Shown one piece after another: positions 24,926 through 33,593 of a stretch of DNA of 64,000 bases. Every line of letters begins with the position of its first letter. The first letter of the stretch is position 1. The position numbers and the translations under genes are program-made. The notes under the pieces are model-generated. The model did no database searches. It was not told the DNA's origin and saw only the letters and a program-made list of their open reading frames with translations. This stretch comes from Candidatus Saccharibacteria bacterium oral taxon 488 (lineage in GTDB: Bacteria; Patescibacteriota; Saccharimonadia; Saccharimonadales; Saccharimonadaceae): the NCBI GenBank assembly GCA_005697215.1, contig CP040003.1, positions 310,001 through 374,000 on the forward strand. The letters run 5' to 3'.

Positions 24926-26371
24926 TTATGATAGACTCACGCCCACCGAGAACGCGGTAATTCCCCGCTCAAGCCGCGCCAGCGTGCGCTCGCGGCCAAT
25001 CAGTGCCAGTGTATCATTCAGCTGCGGGCTGAACGGCGCCCAGGTGATGGCGATGCGGATGAGACTAAAGAGAATGCCGGGCTTTTGGCCGGTGATTTCC
25101 AGCAGTTCGTTTAGCCGAGTTTGAATTGTGTCTGGTGTCCAATCGGTGAGCGTGGTGAGTTCGTGGTGGGCAGTCTCTAGCAGCCTGCGCCGTTCGCTCT
25201 CAGATAACTTCTTGAGCTGCTTGTTGCCGTCAATAAGTTCCAGGTTGATCTCGGGCTCCGCAAAAAAGTAGCCAAATCCACCGAGGTCACGCAGGGTTTT
25301 TACGCGGTCTTGCGCCAGCGCTAGGACGTGCCGGCGATACCCCTCGTCCGCTCCGGCGGCACTGTCCGGCCAAAAATCATTGACCCGCTCGGCTAAATCA
25401 TCCAGCGCGAGCGAGCGGATAAACTGTCCATTCGTCCACAGCAGCCGCTTTTCGTCAAAGCGAGCGCCCGAGCGCTGCACGCGGCTGAGGCTGAATTTGG
25501 CGGTCAATTCGCTCATGGTGAAGGTCTCTTGCTCGGTGCCATCGTTCCAGCCCATGGTGGCGATAAAGCTATCCAGCGCCTCTGGTAGATAGCCGTCACG
25601 GATATAATCCAGCACGTCTTTGGCGCCGTCGCGCTTGCCTAATTTCTTGTTGCCCTGCTCGTTCATGATATGAGGCAGATGTGCGAAAACCGGCCGCGGC
25701 AAGCCGAGTGCTTCGTAGAGTGCCAGATAATTTGGCATGCTCGAGATGAACTCTTGGCCGCGAATGACGTGGGTGATATTCATCTCGGCGTCGTCGATGA
25801 TGTGGGCAAAATTGTAGGTCGGGTAGCCGTCAGACTTGATGAGGATGAAGTCGTCAACGACCTCGGGGCTGGTGGTGACGTCACCCATGACCTCGTCGTG
25901 GTAGGTGTAGCTTTTGGGCTCAGCCTTGAACCGCAGCGGCGTGGTGCCATCCCAAGCTGGTGGATTGTCGGGGCGATGGTCGCGGTAGCGAAAGGCACGC
26001 TTCTCGGCCTGGGCGGTGTCGCGAAAGGCTTGAATTTGCTCGGGCGTGTACGGATCGGCGTAGGCGCGGCCAGCGTCGATTAATGTTTGTGTCCACTGGC
26101 GGTAATGCTCAAGCCGCTGGCTTTGGACGTACGGTCCGTGTGGCCCACCAATGTCTGGCCCTTCGTCGTAGTCGAGGTGCAGGGCCTTGAGGCTGGCGAT
26201 CAGATGCTCGCGGCTGCCGGCAACTTCGCGAACCTTGTCAGTGTCCTCGAGGCGCAGGATAAATTGCCCACCGGCCTGCCGGGCGACGAGAAAAGCAAAT
26301 AGTGCGGTGCGAATACCGCCAACGTGCAAGAACCCTGTTGGCGAGGGTGCGAAACGAGTGCGTGTAGTCAT
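24926..26371 (-). CDS. gltX: Glutamyl-tRNA synthetase
   Basis: A 481-residue class I synthetase. HIGH motif: PSPTGFLHVGG at about 9-19. KMSKS equivalent: KLGKRDGA near 245. The GluRS-specific FILRLEDTDKVR follows the first motif. The C-terminal helical anticodon-binding domain extends from about 330. In genomes lacking GlnRS the enzyme may also charge tRNA-Gln, but that cannot be decided here. A TATAAT ends six bases before the ATG, so the mRNA should be leaderless. A tRNA-Glu gene lies about 4.6 kb away at 21697-21771. Confidence 0.97.
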   Translation of the reverse strand: MTTRTRFAPSPTGFLHVGGIRTALFAFLVARQAGGQFILRLEDTDKVREVAGSREHLIASLKALHLDYDEGPDIGGPHGPYVQSQRLEHYRQWTQTLIDAGRAYADPYTPEQIQAFRDTAQAEKRAFRYRDHRPDNPPAWDGTTPLRFKAEPKSYTYHDEVMGDVTTSPEVVDDFILIKSDGYPTYNFAHIIDDAEMNITHVIRGQEFISSMPNYLALYEALGLPRPVFAHLPHIMNEQGNKKLGKRDGAKDVLDYIRDGYLPEALDSFIATMGWNDGTEQETFTMSELTAKFSLSRVQRSGARFDEKRLLWTNGQFIRSLALDDLAERVNDFWPDSAAGADEGYRRHVLALAQDRVKTLRDLGGFGYFFAEPEINLELIDGNKQLKKLSESERRRLLETAHHELTTLTDWTPDTIQTRLNELLEITGQKPGILFSLIRIAITWAPFSPQLNDTLALIGRERTLARLERGITAFSVGVSLS

Positions 26372-26383
26372 GGGGTGATTATA
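26372..26383 (-). promoter_or_regulatory. Leaderless promoter of gltX
   Basis: TATAAT at 26378-26383, six bases (CACCCC) to the ATG at 26371; TTTACC at 26402-26407 as a possible -35 (18-bp spacer). Confidence 0.78.
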
Positions 26384-26440
26384 GCACGAGGCTGCAGTAC
26401 TGGTAAACGTGAGGGGTGCCTGCGGTGCTTGCGGGGGTGA

Positions 26441-27382
26441 TTATAAACTAGTGGCGATTTTGGTGACTTGCTCGCTTGACAGTGCCCCGCCGAGGGTGAT
26501 TTGGTAGAGGACGCCGCCATTAATCCAGGTGGCCGTCCGGTCGGTGCTGTAAATAGTCAGACCGCCAGCAGTGGTGGTTTGGACGTCGCCGCCGTCAGCG
26601 GTCAGGGTCTCTTTGAGGGCGGCGGAATTGAGCGAGCTTTTTTGCTGAGTGATGGTGTAGGACTGGCCGTCGTCAGCGTAGGCGAATTTCATGCGGACTT
26701 CCCCGCTCTTGAAGGTAATCGGGCCGCTGAGGGCATAGCCGGTCGGTCGATAGCCGGGGTATTTGGCGTTAACACCAGATTGGATGGCGGCGATACGGGT
26801 GGAGATGTTAGGCATGCCGAGGTAGGTAAAGTAGCCGCCGATCAGCATGATGGCCAAGCCGACAGAGGCGATTTGCAGCCAGCGACCGATGCGGTTCTTT
26901 GGTTTTTTGCTGCGGCGTGGCGCTTTTTCTGGAGTAGTGGCGCGCTGCAGTGCTTCGGTGATGGCCTCGTTTTTGAGAACGGCGGCTGGCTTGGGTGCGA
27001 GGGCGGCAGTGTGTTGTTTGGCCGGCAGGTGGTTTGGCTTGATAATACGCGTCGAGTGATGAGGCGGTGTGGCCGGGACGTGGCGAGTCGTAGTCCGGAC
27101 GGTCTGAGGTTGCTGGGCAATGCGAGCTTGGGCACGCACAACGGTCGGGTGTGGTTCGGCTGGACGATCGCGCTTAGTTGGTTGTGGCAGGACGCTTGGC
27201 GCGGACGGTGCAAATTTATTGACATGGACACTTATCGGGACGGAGGTGTCGCGCGTAATGTCGGGGCGGCTGGCCAGGCGACGCTTGGCGTGCGATGGCG
27301 CGGCGACGTGACGGCGACTGAGCGTCGTTGATTTTTGGCCGGCAGTTTTGTGGACGGTTTTATGGATGATTTGTTTGTTCAT
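26441..27382 (-). CDS. Single-pass membrane protein with basic disordered N-terminus
   Basis: A 313-residue protein without a recognised family. Residues 1-165 are basic and disordered (rich in Lys, Arg, His, Pro, Thr, for example PRRSKKPKNRIGRW). A single transmembrane helix follows at about 172-192 (LAIMLIGGYFTYLG), then an extracytoplasmic domain of about 120 residues with alternating strands (YSTDRTATWINGGVLYQITL). The topology suggests a cytoplasmic nucleic-acid- or wall-facing tail and an exported domain. It is divergent from the PEGA-domain gene at 27468. Confidence 0.75.
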   Translation of the reverse strand: MNKQIIHKTVHKTAGQKSTTLSRRHVAAPSHAKRRLASRPDITRDTSVPISVHVNKFAPSAPSVLPQPTKRDRPAEPHPTVVRAQARIAQQPQTVRTTTRHVPATPPHHSTRIIKPNHLPAKQHTAALAPKPAAVLKNEAITEALQRATTPEKAPRRSKKPKNRIGRWLQIASVGLAIMLIGGYFTYLGMPNISTRIAAIQSGVNAKYPGYRPTGYALSGPITFKSGEVRMKFAYADDGQSYTITQQKSSLNSAALKETLTADGGDVQTTTAGGLTIYSTDRTATWINGGVLYQITLGGALSSEQVTKIATSL

Positions 27383-27467
27383 GAACCCCTCGTATTCCTA
27401 ATGCTTATATTTTATTGTACAAAGAGGACATGCTTTTTGCAAGGGGCGAAATGTGGTATAATCTCTC

Positions 27468-28958
27468 ATGATGTATCGGAAGCAAAAGCGCGGCCTAGAA
27501 CTTGCTCGCAGGACGCTGATCTACACAATTATGGTACTGGCGGTGTGTACGCTGGCATTTATTTTGATTTTTCATACGCTTGGCTATCAGCTGGATCTCA
27601 AGACGCAGACGGTTGAGCAGCGGGCGCTGGTGCAGTATGATTCGCGGCCGCAAGGCGCACGGGTGTTTGTCGATGGCATGGAGCTTGGCAAGACACATAT
27701 CAAGGGCATGCTTCCCGAGGGGCAGCATCAATTTTCCATGCGGTTGGATGGCTATGACGAGTGGCGCAAAGTTGTCGAGGTCAAGGCCGGGACACTGACC
27801 TGGCTATCATACGCGCGGCTAGTGCCGAGTGAGCGGGTGGTGAGCTCGGTCAAGGAATTTTCGTCGCTGGCCTCAGTACGATTTTCGCCAAATTGGCGGT
27901 TCATGCTGGGTGTGATGCAAGCGACCGATGCGCCGAAGATCGTCTGGGGCGATTTGCGCGATTCGGATAAGCCAAAGTTTAACGAGGTGACACTGGATAC
28001 GTCGGTGGTGGCAGGTTACGGCGGCCAAGCGACGGCGCACACGTTTAAGATTGTTGAGTGGGATTCCGGTAATCGCTACGCCATTCTCAAACACACCTAC
28101 GTGGTCGAAGGCCAAGGCGAAAAAGTCCAGTGGCTGAAGGTCGACCGCGAGAATAAAACAGTGGTTGATATCGCGAAAGTGATCGGGCTGGAACTAAAAG
28201 ACGTGCGCTTCCTTGGTGAGAGCGGCAATGAACTCTATGTACTGCAGTCGAGCGGCGAACTGCGGCGAGCGGACCTGAACGCAGCGACGATTTCTGCGCC
28301 GCTGATCAGTCATGTACAGTCATTCTCGGTGTATGGCACGGATTATATCACCTACGTCGGGACGAATGGCACGAGCAAGCTGCAGCTGGCGGGCATTTGG
28401 CGCAAGGGTTGGACTGAGCCAGTGGTCGTGCGACGACAGACTGAGGCGGAGGCTTCGACGCCGTTGATGATTAAGTTTTCGCGCTATGATAATAAAGACG
28501 TACTGGTGGTTGGCGTTGGCTCAGCCGTGACGCTGCACATGGGCGCGGCGCTGGACGGGTCGAGCTCGTCGGCATCAAAATTACTCAGCCGCGTCAAGTC
28601 GATCACCGCCGGCGAGCAACTGACTGAACTAGATCTAAGCGGTACTGGGCGGTTTGTCTTGATGCGAACGGGGGCTGGCTTTATGAGCTATGATATTGAG
28701 CGGCAATCGGTGTCGCACGATACGGCGCTGCCGACGGGAACGGTGCTTGATTGGCTGGATGATTATCACGTGTGGAGTGTTGAGGGCGGCAAGGTGGTGA
28801 TGCGCGAATTTGACGGCGCTAATCAGTCAACGATGCTCGAGGCCAGCGAAGGGTTTGATGCGTCACTATCGCACGACGGCGACTGGCTATATGCCTTTCG
28901 CCGAGCCGACAATGGTGCGGTGACAATGTCACGACTGCGAATGACGATCAAGCGCTAA
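27468..28958 (+). CDS. PEGA-domain surface protein with beta-propeller-like repeats
   Basis: A 496-residue exported protein. A hydrophobic helix at about 18-40 acts as signal anchor. A PEGA domain follows (about 58-115: SRPQGARVFVDGMELGKTHI, then LPEGQHQFSMRLDGYDEW). The rest contains repeated beta-rich segments (FSPNWRFMLGV, DSGNRYAILKH, LSHDGDWLYAFRR) that look like a WD40/TolB-type propeller. PEGA domains occur in wall-associated proteins; the role is unknown. TATAAT ends five bases before the first of two adjacent ATGs, so the mRNA is close to leaderless. Confidence 0.85.
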   Translation: MMYRKQKRGLELARRTLIYTIMVLAVCTLAFILIFHTLGYQLDLKTQTVEQRALVQYDSRPQGARVFVDGMELGKTHIKGMLPEGQHQFSMRLDGYDEWRKVVEVKAGTLTWLSYARLVPSERVVSSVKEFSSLASVRFSPNWRFMLGVMQATDAPKIVWGDLRDSDKPKFNEVTLDTSVVAGYGGQATAHTFKIVEWDSGNRYAILKHTYVVEGQGEKVQWLKVDRENKTVVDIAKVIGLELKDVRFLGESGNELYVLQSSGELRRADLNAATISAPLISHVQSFSVYGTDYITYVGTNGTSKLQLAGIWRKGWTEPVVVRRQTEAEASTPLMIKFSRYDNKDVLVVGVGSAVTLHMGAALDGSSSSASKLLSRVKSITAGEQLTELDLSGTGRFVLMRTGAGFMSYDIERQSVSHDTALPTGTVLDWLDDYHVWSVEGGKVVMREFDGANQSTMLEASEGFDASLSHDGDWLYAFRRADNGAVTMSRLRMTIKR

Positions 28959-29011
28959 CTAACGCCATCTTCTGATTGCTCGCCTTTGACCCTTTGATCT
29001 TTTGTAGTCTT

Positions 29012-30439
29012 TTATTCTTTAGCGCCGAATAATCGCTCAAGCAGTGTTGGCGACGGCTTGCCCGGGATAGCGCCGGACTGCGTGGTGACTGGCTCGGTCG
29101 ATTTGGTAGCGCCAGATGGGTCGGGGCTGATTTGCTCGGCAAAGACCAAGAGGCGTTTTTCGGCGGTGCCGAGCGGCACGCAGCTGATCAGGGTGAGTAT
29201 CGGCTTGTCGGTCTGGATCTGGATGCGGCTGACCTCGTTTGGCAGGACAACTTCTTTCTTGGTGACGGCGTAGGTGTAGCGCTTGCCCTGGTAGTGCATG
29301 TAGATGATGTCGTCTTTGACCAGCTTTTCGTTTTGGGCAAAGACAAACTTATAGTCACCGGCAGCGAAGGCATCGTTAGAAGAGTGTGCCGAGAAGACGG
29401 CATTACCAACTTGGCCAGGCACGGCGTTAGCGCCAGCGATCGCGAAGTGAGCAGCACCCTTCTCCATTGCTTTCATTTGAGCGTTATGGTCGGCCGCGTT
29501 AACGCCATAAATGACCGGTACATCAACGTTGAGCTTGGGGATGATCAGCCGTGGGTCGGGGCCGACAGCGGCGTTGCTTGCTGGATTGACAATGATGTTT
29601 TGTGGATCAACATTGCCTGGGGTGGTGTAGGCAGCGGCGATGCCAAACAGAACGCGGTTGTACTGCAAAAAGACGAACGCTAGCAGCACCAATACGCCCG
29701 CCAGTGCTGGGATGAAGTGGCGTGACTTGGTGACTTTTTTGGCCTTGTCGCGGACGGTCTGCTGGATCTGGGCACGGAGGCGCTTGATGGGGCTTTGGGC
29801 GGACAACATATCGGTCATGGCCGGCGCGGCGGCGGTGTTGGCGTCGCGAGCAGACTTGACCAGCCGGTCAAATTCCTGTTGCTTTTGATCAAGGTGCGAG
29901 GCATAATAGCGCTCGTAGTGCATCTGGTAATATTTTTGCCACGAGCTGTGGTACTGCTTCCACTGATCGGCGGTGATTTGCGGCTGATGAGTGGGAGTTT
30001 TGGCCGGGGCGGCCGGTTGCGGCTGTGTGGTTGGCGGCATGGCGGTAGGCTTGTCCGTTGACCTGTTCCCTGGTTGGGGCTGGGGTGACTCGGTGATGTG
30101 AGCGGGAGCTGGCGCTGCGGACGGCTGGGTCGGTTGAGCTGCCGGTGGCGCGGTGTTCAGGGCGTGTGGGCTTGGCGTGCGCGGTGGCGGCGTGACAGTG
30201 GTGCGCTCGGTCGGTTCTGGATGCGGCTGCTCTATAGGGCGCGGTTGAACCACCGGTGTGGTGTGTGGCGTTGATTCGGTGCCGCGACCGCCGTAAATAG
30301 CATTGATTTGATCACGAATAACATTGGCGGCGGCAGCTTGCGAGCCGGAATAATCACGTGGTGGTGGCGTAAGCGGACGAGGTTGACTCGAGATTGGCGC
30401 CCCCACTCGCCTGCCAAACTGATCGTCATGTGGATTCAT
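29012..30439 (-). CDS. Sortase with long proline-rich N-terminal region
   Basis: A 475-residue membrane-anchored transpeptidase. Residues 1-150 are Pro/Thr/Gln-rich and disordered, followed by a Gln/Tyr-rich stretch (about 155-190), a transmembrane helix (about 243-263), and a C-terminal sortase domain. The catalytic triad is visible: His in VFSAHSSN, Cys in TLISCVPLG (the TLxTC-like motif) and Arg in EKRLLVFAEQI. It would attach proteins to the envelope. Most sortases are 200-300 residues, so the cytoplasmic extension is unusual. ATG 30439 is taken as start, with TATAAT eight bases upstream; an overlapping GTG 3 bases earlier is possible. Confidence 0.93.
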   Translation of the reverse strand: MNPHDDQFGRRVGAPISSQPRPLTPPPRDYSGSQAAAANVIRDQINAIYGGRGTESTPHTTPVVQPRPIEQPHPEPTERTTVTPPPRTPSPHALNTAPPAAQPTQPSAAPAPAHITESPQPQPGNRSTDKPTAMPPTTQPQPAAPAKTPTHQPQITADQWKQYHSSWQKYYQMHYERYYASHLDQKQQEFDRLVKSARDANTAAAPAMTDMLSAQSPIKRLRAQIQQTVRDKAKKVTKSRHFIPALAGVLVLLAFVFLQYNRVLFGIAAAYTTPGNVDPQNIIVNPASNAAVGPDPRLIIPKLNVDVPVIYGVNAADHNAQMKAMEKGAAHFAIAGANAVPGQVGNAVFSAHSSNDAFAAGDYKFVFAQNEKLVKDDIIYMHYQGKRYTYAVTKKEVVLPNEVSRIQIQTDKPILTLISCVPLGTAEKRLLVFAEQISPDPSGATKSTEPVTTQSGAIPGKPSPTLLERLFGAKE

Positions 30440-30549
30440 CACCTCTTATTATACGGGAAAACGCCGGAAAGATAAAGCGTCCGGGCTCTTGCTGATGTGG
30501 TAGCGGCCGTGGTATAATTACCCTTGGATGACTTGGGGCGTTCTCTCGT

Positions 30550-30636
30550 GCCGCGGTGGCGGAATTGGTAGACGCGCTAGACTCAAAATCTGGTGAGCAA
30601 TCGCTCGTGCCGGTTCAAGTCCGGCCCGCGGTACCA
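30550..30636 (+). tRNA. tRNA-Leu (CAA)
   Basis: An 87-nt class II tRNA: acceptor GCCGCGG/CCGCGGT (first pair G-U), D-arm GGCGGAATTGGTAGAC, anticodon loop in CTAGACTCAAAATCTGG (anticodon CAA), long variable arm, T-arm CCGG-TTCAAGT-CCGG and encoded ACCA. It reads UUG codons. A TATAAT lies about 35 bases upstream (30513-30518). Confidence 0.96.
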
Positions 30637-30660
30637 GAGGTCGCCTCAGTTTGTTTAATT

Positions 30661-31350
30661 TTATTCCCGTTTTTGTAGCGGGAATTTTATTGATGGCAAT
30701 ACCTTACGAGAAGCTAATGTTAAGAATGAGAATGATGTCCGCACCCTTTCTTCTCTGGCTTTTGTTTTAGTGGCGGCAGAAGCATTACAGTCAGCAACCT
30801 GTAGATCGAGAAAATGACCCTCATTACTAAAATCAAACTCGATGAGGGACTGTTCGTTAAATTCTCTCCCCGAGAGATTGTTCTGCGTGATGCCGCCAAC
30901 GATGATGGTTGGGTCTGTTGGTAGCATATTTTCTGTCCAGTGGATTACTTGTCGTCGACTAACTCCTCTAGGAATCTTGGCAATGGTGACGTGTGGCTTG
31001 AATTTTTTATGGTGAGGAGTGGTAGCCTCTGCTTCTATAAATGCTTGCTTGATACGTCGTCTTTCTTCCCGCGGTAAAGTTTGGCTGAGGTCGTTGAATA
31101 CCAGAGTGAGTGCACACTCTCCTAACATACGAGCACCAACTACGTTGAGCTCAAGGCTCTTTTGTGATTGCTCTGGTAGATGAATGCGCAGTCTAGATGG
31201 ATGTAGGACCTTTGGGTATTCTCGTGCGCCTAGGATAGTAAGATGACGCTCCTCGGGTTGCGTTGGTTTTATGGGGTTGTCATTCAGTCTACTAAATCGT
31301 TCCTGTATCTCTTGAGTAAAATCTGGATCTGACAGAGGAAATTCAGCCAC
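30661..31350 (-). CDS. 2H phosphoesterase (2'-5' RNA ligase-like)
   Basis: A 229-residue protein with the two HxT/S motifs of the 2H superfamily: HLTI near residues 46-49 and HVTIAK near 122-127, about 75 residues apart. Family members hydrolyse 2',3'-cyclic phosphates or ligate RNA ends through a 2'-5' bond; which applies here is unknown. The C-terminal 45 residues are basic and extend past the usual fold. The gene converges on tRNA-Leu, and its last codons coincide with the terminator hairpin. Confidence 0.82.
   Translation of the reverse strand: MAEFPLSDPDFTQEIQERFSRLNDNPIKPTQPEERHLTILGAREYPKVLHPSRLRIHLPEQSQKSLELNVVGARMLGECALTLVFNDLSQTLPREERRRIKQAFIEAEATTPHHKKFKPHVTIAKIPRGVSRRQVIHWTENMLPTDPTIIVGGITQNNLSGREFNEQSLIEFDFSNEGHFLDLQVADCNASAATKTKAREERVRTSFSFLTLASRKVLPSIKFPLQKRE
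30663..30688 (+). terminator. Terminator after tRNA-Leu
   Basis: Hairpin ATTCCCG/CGGGAAT followed by TTTTATTG on the plus strand. It overlaps the last codons of the convergent 2H-phosphoesterase gene, so the same palindrome is transcribed from both sides. Confidence 0.65.
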
Positions 31351-31432
31351 AGGATGGTAAATCAGGCAATAGCTATCCTTGTTATACCGCGCAGTTTATA
31401 AATCGTCAAGAGCTGGTGGGAACCGCCCTGGT

Positions 31433-32224
31433 TTATACGCTAGCGGCCATGCTGGTGCTGATGGCTGCCAGCGGTGCCTCCGGTGACCATAAGAGGTAGC
31501 TGGCGGCGCGCGTGGCGGTTTGTCCGCGCCACAGCTGCATTGGCTCGGTCCAGGCTTGAGTGATGACTTCCCCGCCCCGTGCGATGACCAATTGATCGGC
31601 ATGAAAAACTGCTAATGTGACCGGATAGGTGATGGTGAATTTGTGCAGCGCCTCGACTAACTGCGCCAGCTGCATGCTGAATGTCAGGATTTTTGGGTAG
31701 TAGACGCTGCGAAACAGTTTCTGTACTTGGGCGAACGAGGCGACAAAGACGACGTGGGGATTGTCGAGGATGGCGGGAAAGCTGTTTTGCACCAGGTCGA
31801 TGGCGTCGCGGCTTAGTACGATCGGCCGGTGGTACTGGCGCACAAACTGCTCGTACAGCGCGGCCGTTTCGCTATTTTTGCTGGCGTCGCCGATCAGCAG
31901 TATGACCTTAGCCCACTCGCCAAGTGTGGCCAATTCGCCTGCCGCCGCGCCACTGAGGCCGCCGGACGGATTGGTTGGTGCAAATAGAACGTCGGTCATC
32001 GCCGCTGGCACGGTGCGGCGCAGTGTGTCAGGTAGCAAGACTCGCACCTCGCCTGCCCCGGCGTCACGTGCTGCCTGGTAGCTGGTCGCCACCGCCGCAA
32101 AGCCGAGCTTGTTACCGCCAACGATCCCTAGCCGCCCGGCTTGGTCGCGGCGCTCTGGCCGATTCCATTCAATGTCGGGAAACAGCGGCTTAGATTTTTC
32201 CTGCTTGCGCCAAAAGGTATCCAT
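31433..32224 (-). CDS. NnrD-like NAD(P)H-hydrate dehydratase/ribokinase fold
   Basis: A 263-residue protein resembling the C-terminal domain of Nnr/YjeF. That enzyme dehydrates the damaged hydrate form of NAD(P)H with ADP or ATP. Visible are GRLGIVGGNKLGFAAVATSY near the N-terminus (replacing the usual GxxGSxxxxGA) and a pattern of Rossmann-like strands (VILLIGD, PIVLSRDAIDL, VVFVASF). The typical C-terminal G-x-G-D-x-L-x-G is not obvious (ARGGEVITQ region), so activity is uncertain. The start at MDTFWRKQ has a GAGAAAGG Shine-Dalgarno and overlaps the HAD gene upstream by 35 bases. Confidence 0.6.
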   Translation of the reverse strand: MDTFWRKQEKSKPLFPDIEWNRPERRDQAGRLGIVGGNKLGFAAVATSYQAARDAGAGEVRVLLPDTLRRTVPAAMTDVLFAPTNPSGGLSGAAAGELATLGEWAKVILLIGDASKNSETAALYEQFVRQYHRPIVLSRDAIDLVQNSFPAILDNPHVVFVASFAQVQKLFRSVYYPKILTFSMQLAQLVEALHKFTITYPVTLAVFHADQLVIARGGEVITQAWTEPMQLWRGQTATRAASYLLWSPEAPLAAISTSMAASV

Positions 32225-32924
32225 GTTCGCCTTTCTCGAGTTCAAACACCACGCTTTTACGCTCCAGGACAATCGGCCAGCCGTTGGTTTTGGCAATTTC
32301 GAGCAGCTTTTCCGTCGGGTTAAAGACGACGGGATGTTCAACCATCGCCAGGAGGTGCCGGTCGCCCTCGCTGTCGCCAAAGGCATAACTGCCAGCGAGC
32401 GTTAGCCCGTGCTTATTGATGATTCTTTGGAGGATTTTATCTTTATTGGTGTACGTTTTGGCGGTAATTGTGCCAGTAAAGGCATCGCCCTGCCGTTCAT
32501 AAACCTGAGCCGCCCAGGCATCAAAGCCGTATTTTTTAGCAAATGGCTCGACTAATTCTTGCTGCGAGCCAGAGATAGCGATCAGAAAGTAGCCCGCTTG
32601 CTTTAGCTCGCGCAGGCGATGTCGCGTGTACGTGTAAACGTGGTCGAGCTCTTTCGTGACGATGCTACTTGCCACTTCGTCAAACACTGCGGTCGGGATG
32701 TTAGCGAGCGAGCTGGCAATAGCGTTGACCAAACTCAGTTCGTACTCATCATAGGCGTCTTTTGACTCTCGCCGTTTCCAGCTGAGCAATTTTTGCTGAA
32801 TGATCGAGGCGTGGACCTCGGGGATGGCGCCAGCATCAATCAGTCCAAGCACCAACTGCCGGTACAGCCCGCCACGAATAAGCGTACCATCGATATCAAA
32901 AACTGCGAATTTCTGCTGCTTCAT
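32190..32924 (-). CDS. HAD-superfamily phosphatase (subfamily IB)
   Basis: A 244-residue HAD hydrolase. Motif I FDIDGTLIRGG (about 9-19) supplies the nucleophilic aspartate, motif II is IAISGSQQEL, and motifs III/IV lie in NKDKILQRI and YAFGDSEGDRHLL. This pattern matches SerB-like/HAD-IB phosphatases. The substrate is unknown (phosphoserine or a lipid phosphate are family options). A GATAAT hexamer ends six bases before the ATG, so the mRNA is predicted leaderless. It overlaps the following NnrD-like gene by 35 bases. Confidence 0.88.
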   Translation of the reverse strand: MKQQKFAVFDIDGTLIRGGLYRQLVLGLIDAGAIPEVHASIIQQKLLSWKRRESKDAYDEYELSLVNAIASSLANIPTAVFDEVASSIVTKELDHVYTYTRHRLRELKQAGYFLIAISGSQQELVEPFAKKYGFDAWAAQVYERQGDAFTGTITAKTYTNKDKILQRIINKHGLTLAGSYAFGDSEGDRHLLAMVEHPVVFNPTEKLLEIAKTNGWPIVLERKSVVFELEKGEHGYLLAQAGKI

Positions 32925-32936
32925 CGCTTGATTATC
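32925..32936 (-). promoter_or_regulatory. Leaderless promoter of HAD gene
   Basis: GATAAT at 32931-32936, six bases (CAAGCG) to the ATG at 32924. Confidence 0.6.
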
Positions 32937-32960
32937 TCGTATTTTTGGCTTCTTGGCAAC

Positions 32961-33581
32961 TTAGCTGGCGCGCTGCATTGATAGGGTTTGATGTATGCTC
33001 TCTGGTAGCCGAGGCTGATGAGGCTGCCATGGATCATCAGCGTGAGGCCGTGCAGTCTGAAGTGTTGCCAGGCTGTCGGTTATGGTGAGGTCATAGCAAG
33101 CTTTGCGTCCAAGGATAGCCGCGATGATCCAAAGCCTGTCATTTGGCCACATTGTTTCCAGGGGCAAGTGGTTGACGAGTGTTCCGTTTGCGAGCTTATG
33201 GCCGACAGTAAACCATGCTGGCCGCATCTCCTCTGTCTCCTCGGGCGTTCCCTGCCAACTGAGGCAGCGCGACAAGTAAATGACCATCGGCTTGCCACTT
33301 CCCATAACGGTCAAGATGCCCGTCGGTTCAATAGCACTGGGGTCTGCCTCGAGACCGGATTCTTCTTTGAGCTCACGGACGGTGGCGTCGAGTGGAGTCT
33401 CCCTCGGCTGAAGTTTGCCACCGAACCCATTGAGATAATTGACGCCATGCCCACGCTTTTTCATGCCGAGTAGCACTTCGTTATCCCTAACAGGAAAGGT
33501 AATAGTCGCTTCTTGGCATCGTGTGCCAGGCGACGCTTCGATAGCTAGTTTAGTGATCGTGGGGGGGGTGAGCTCTACCAT
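32961..33581 (-). CDS. NUDIX hydrolase, MTH1-like
   Basis: A 206-residue NUDIX hydrolase with a complete box, GKLQPRETPLDATVRELKEESG (about 55-76; GX5EX7REUXEEXGU). The preceding GMKKRGHGVNYLNGFGGK resembles MTH1/8-oxo-dGTPase proteins, suggesting nucleotide-pool sanitation. The C-terminal 60 residues (from about 145) form an extra helical segment. A TATAGT hexamer ends six bases before the ATG, so it is likely leaderless. Confidence 0.88.
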   Translation of the reverse strand: MVELTPPTITKLAIEASPGTRCQEATITFPVRDNEVLLGMKKRGHGVNYLNGFGGKLQPRETPLDATVRELKEESGLEADPSAIEPTGILTVMGSGKPMVIYLSRCLSWQGTPEETEEMRPAWFTVGHKLANGTLVNHLPLETMWPNDRLWIIAAILGRKACYDLTITDSLATLQTARPHADDPWQPHQPRLPESIHQTLSMQRAS

Positions 33582-33593
33582 GAGCCTACTATA
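33582..33593 (-). promoter_or_regulatory. Leaderless promoter of NUDIX gene
   Basis: TATAGT at 33588-33593, six bases (AGGCTC) to the ATG at 33581; TTGCTA at 33611-33616 is a weak -35 candidate. Confidence 0.68.

Noticed and set aside
26501..27331. 276-codon open frame opposite the membrane protein at 26441
   Set aside because: Composition is an antisense shadow (Trp/Gly/Arg rich without domain pattern); the minus-strand gene has a clear membrane helix and promoter.
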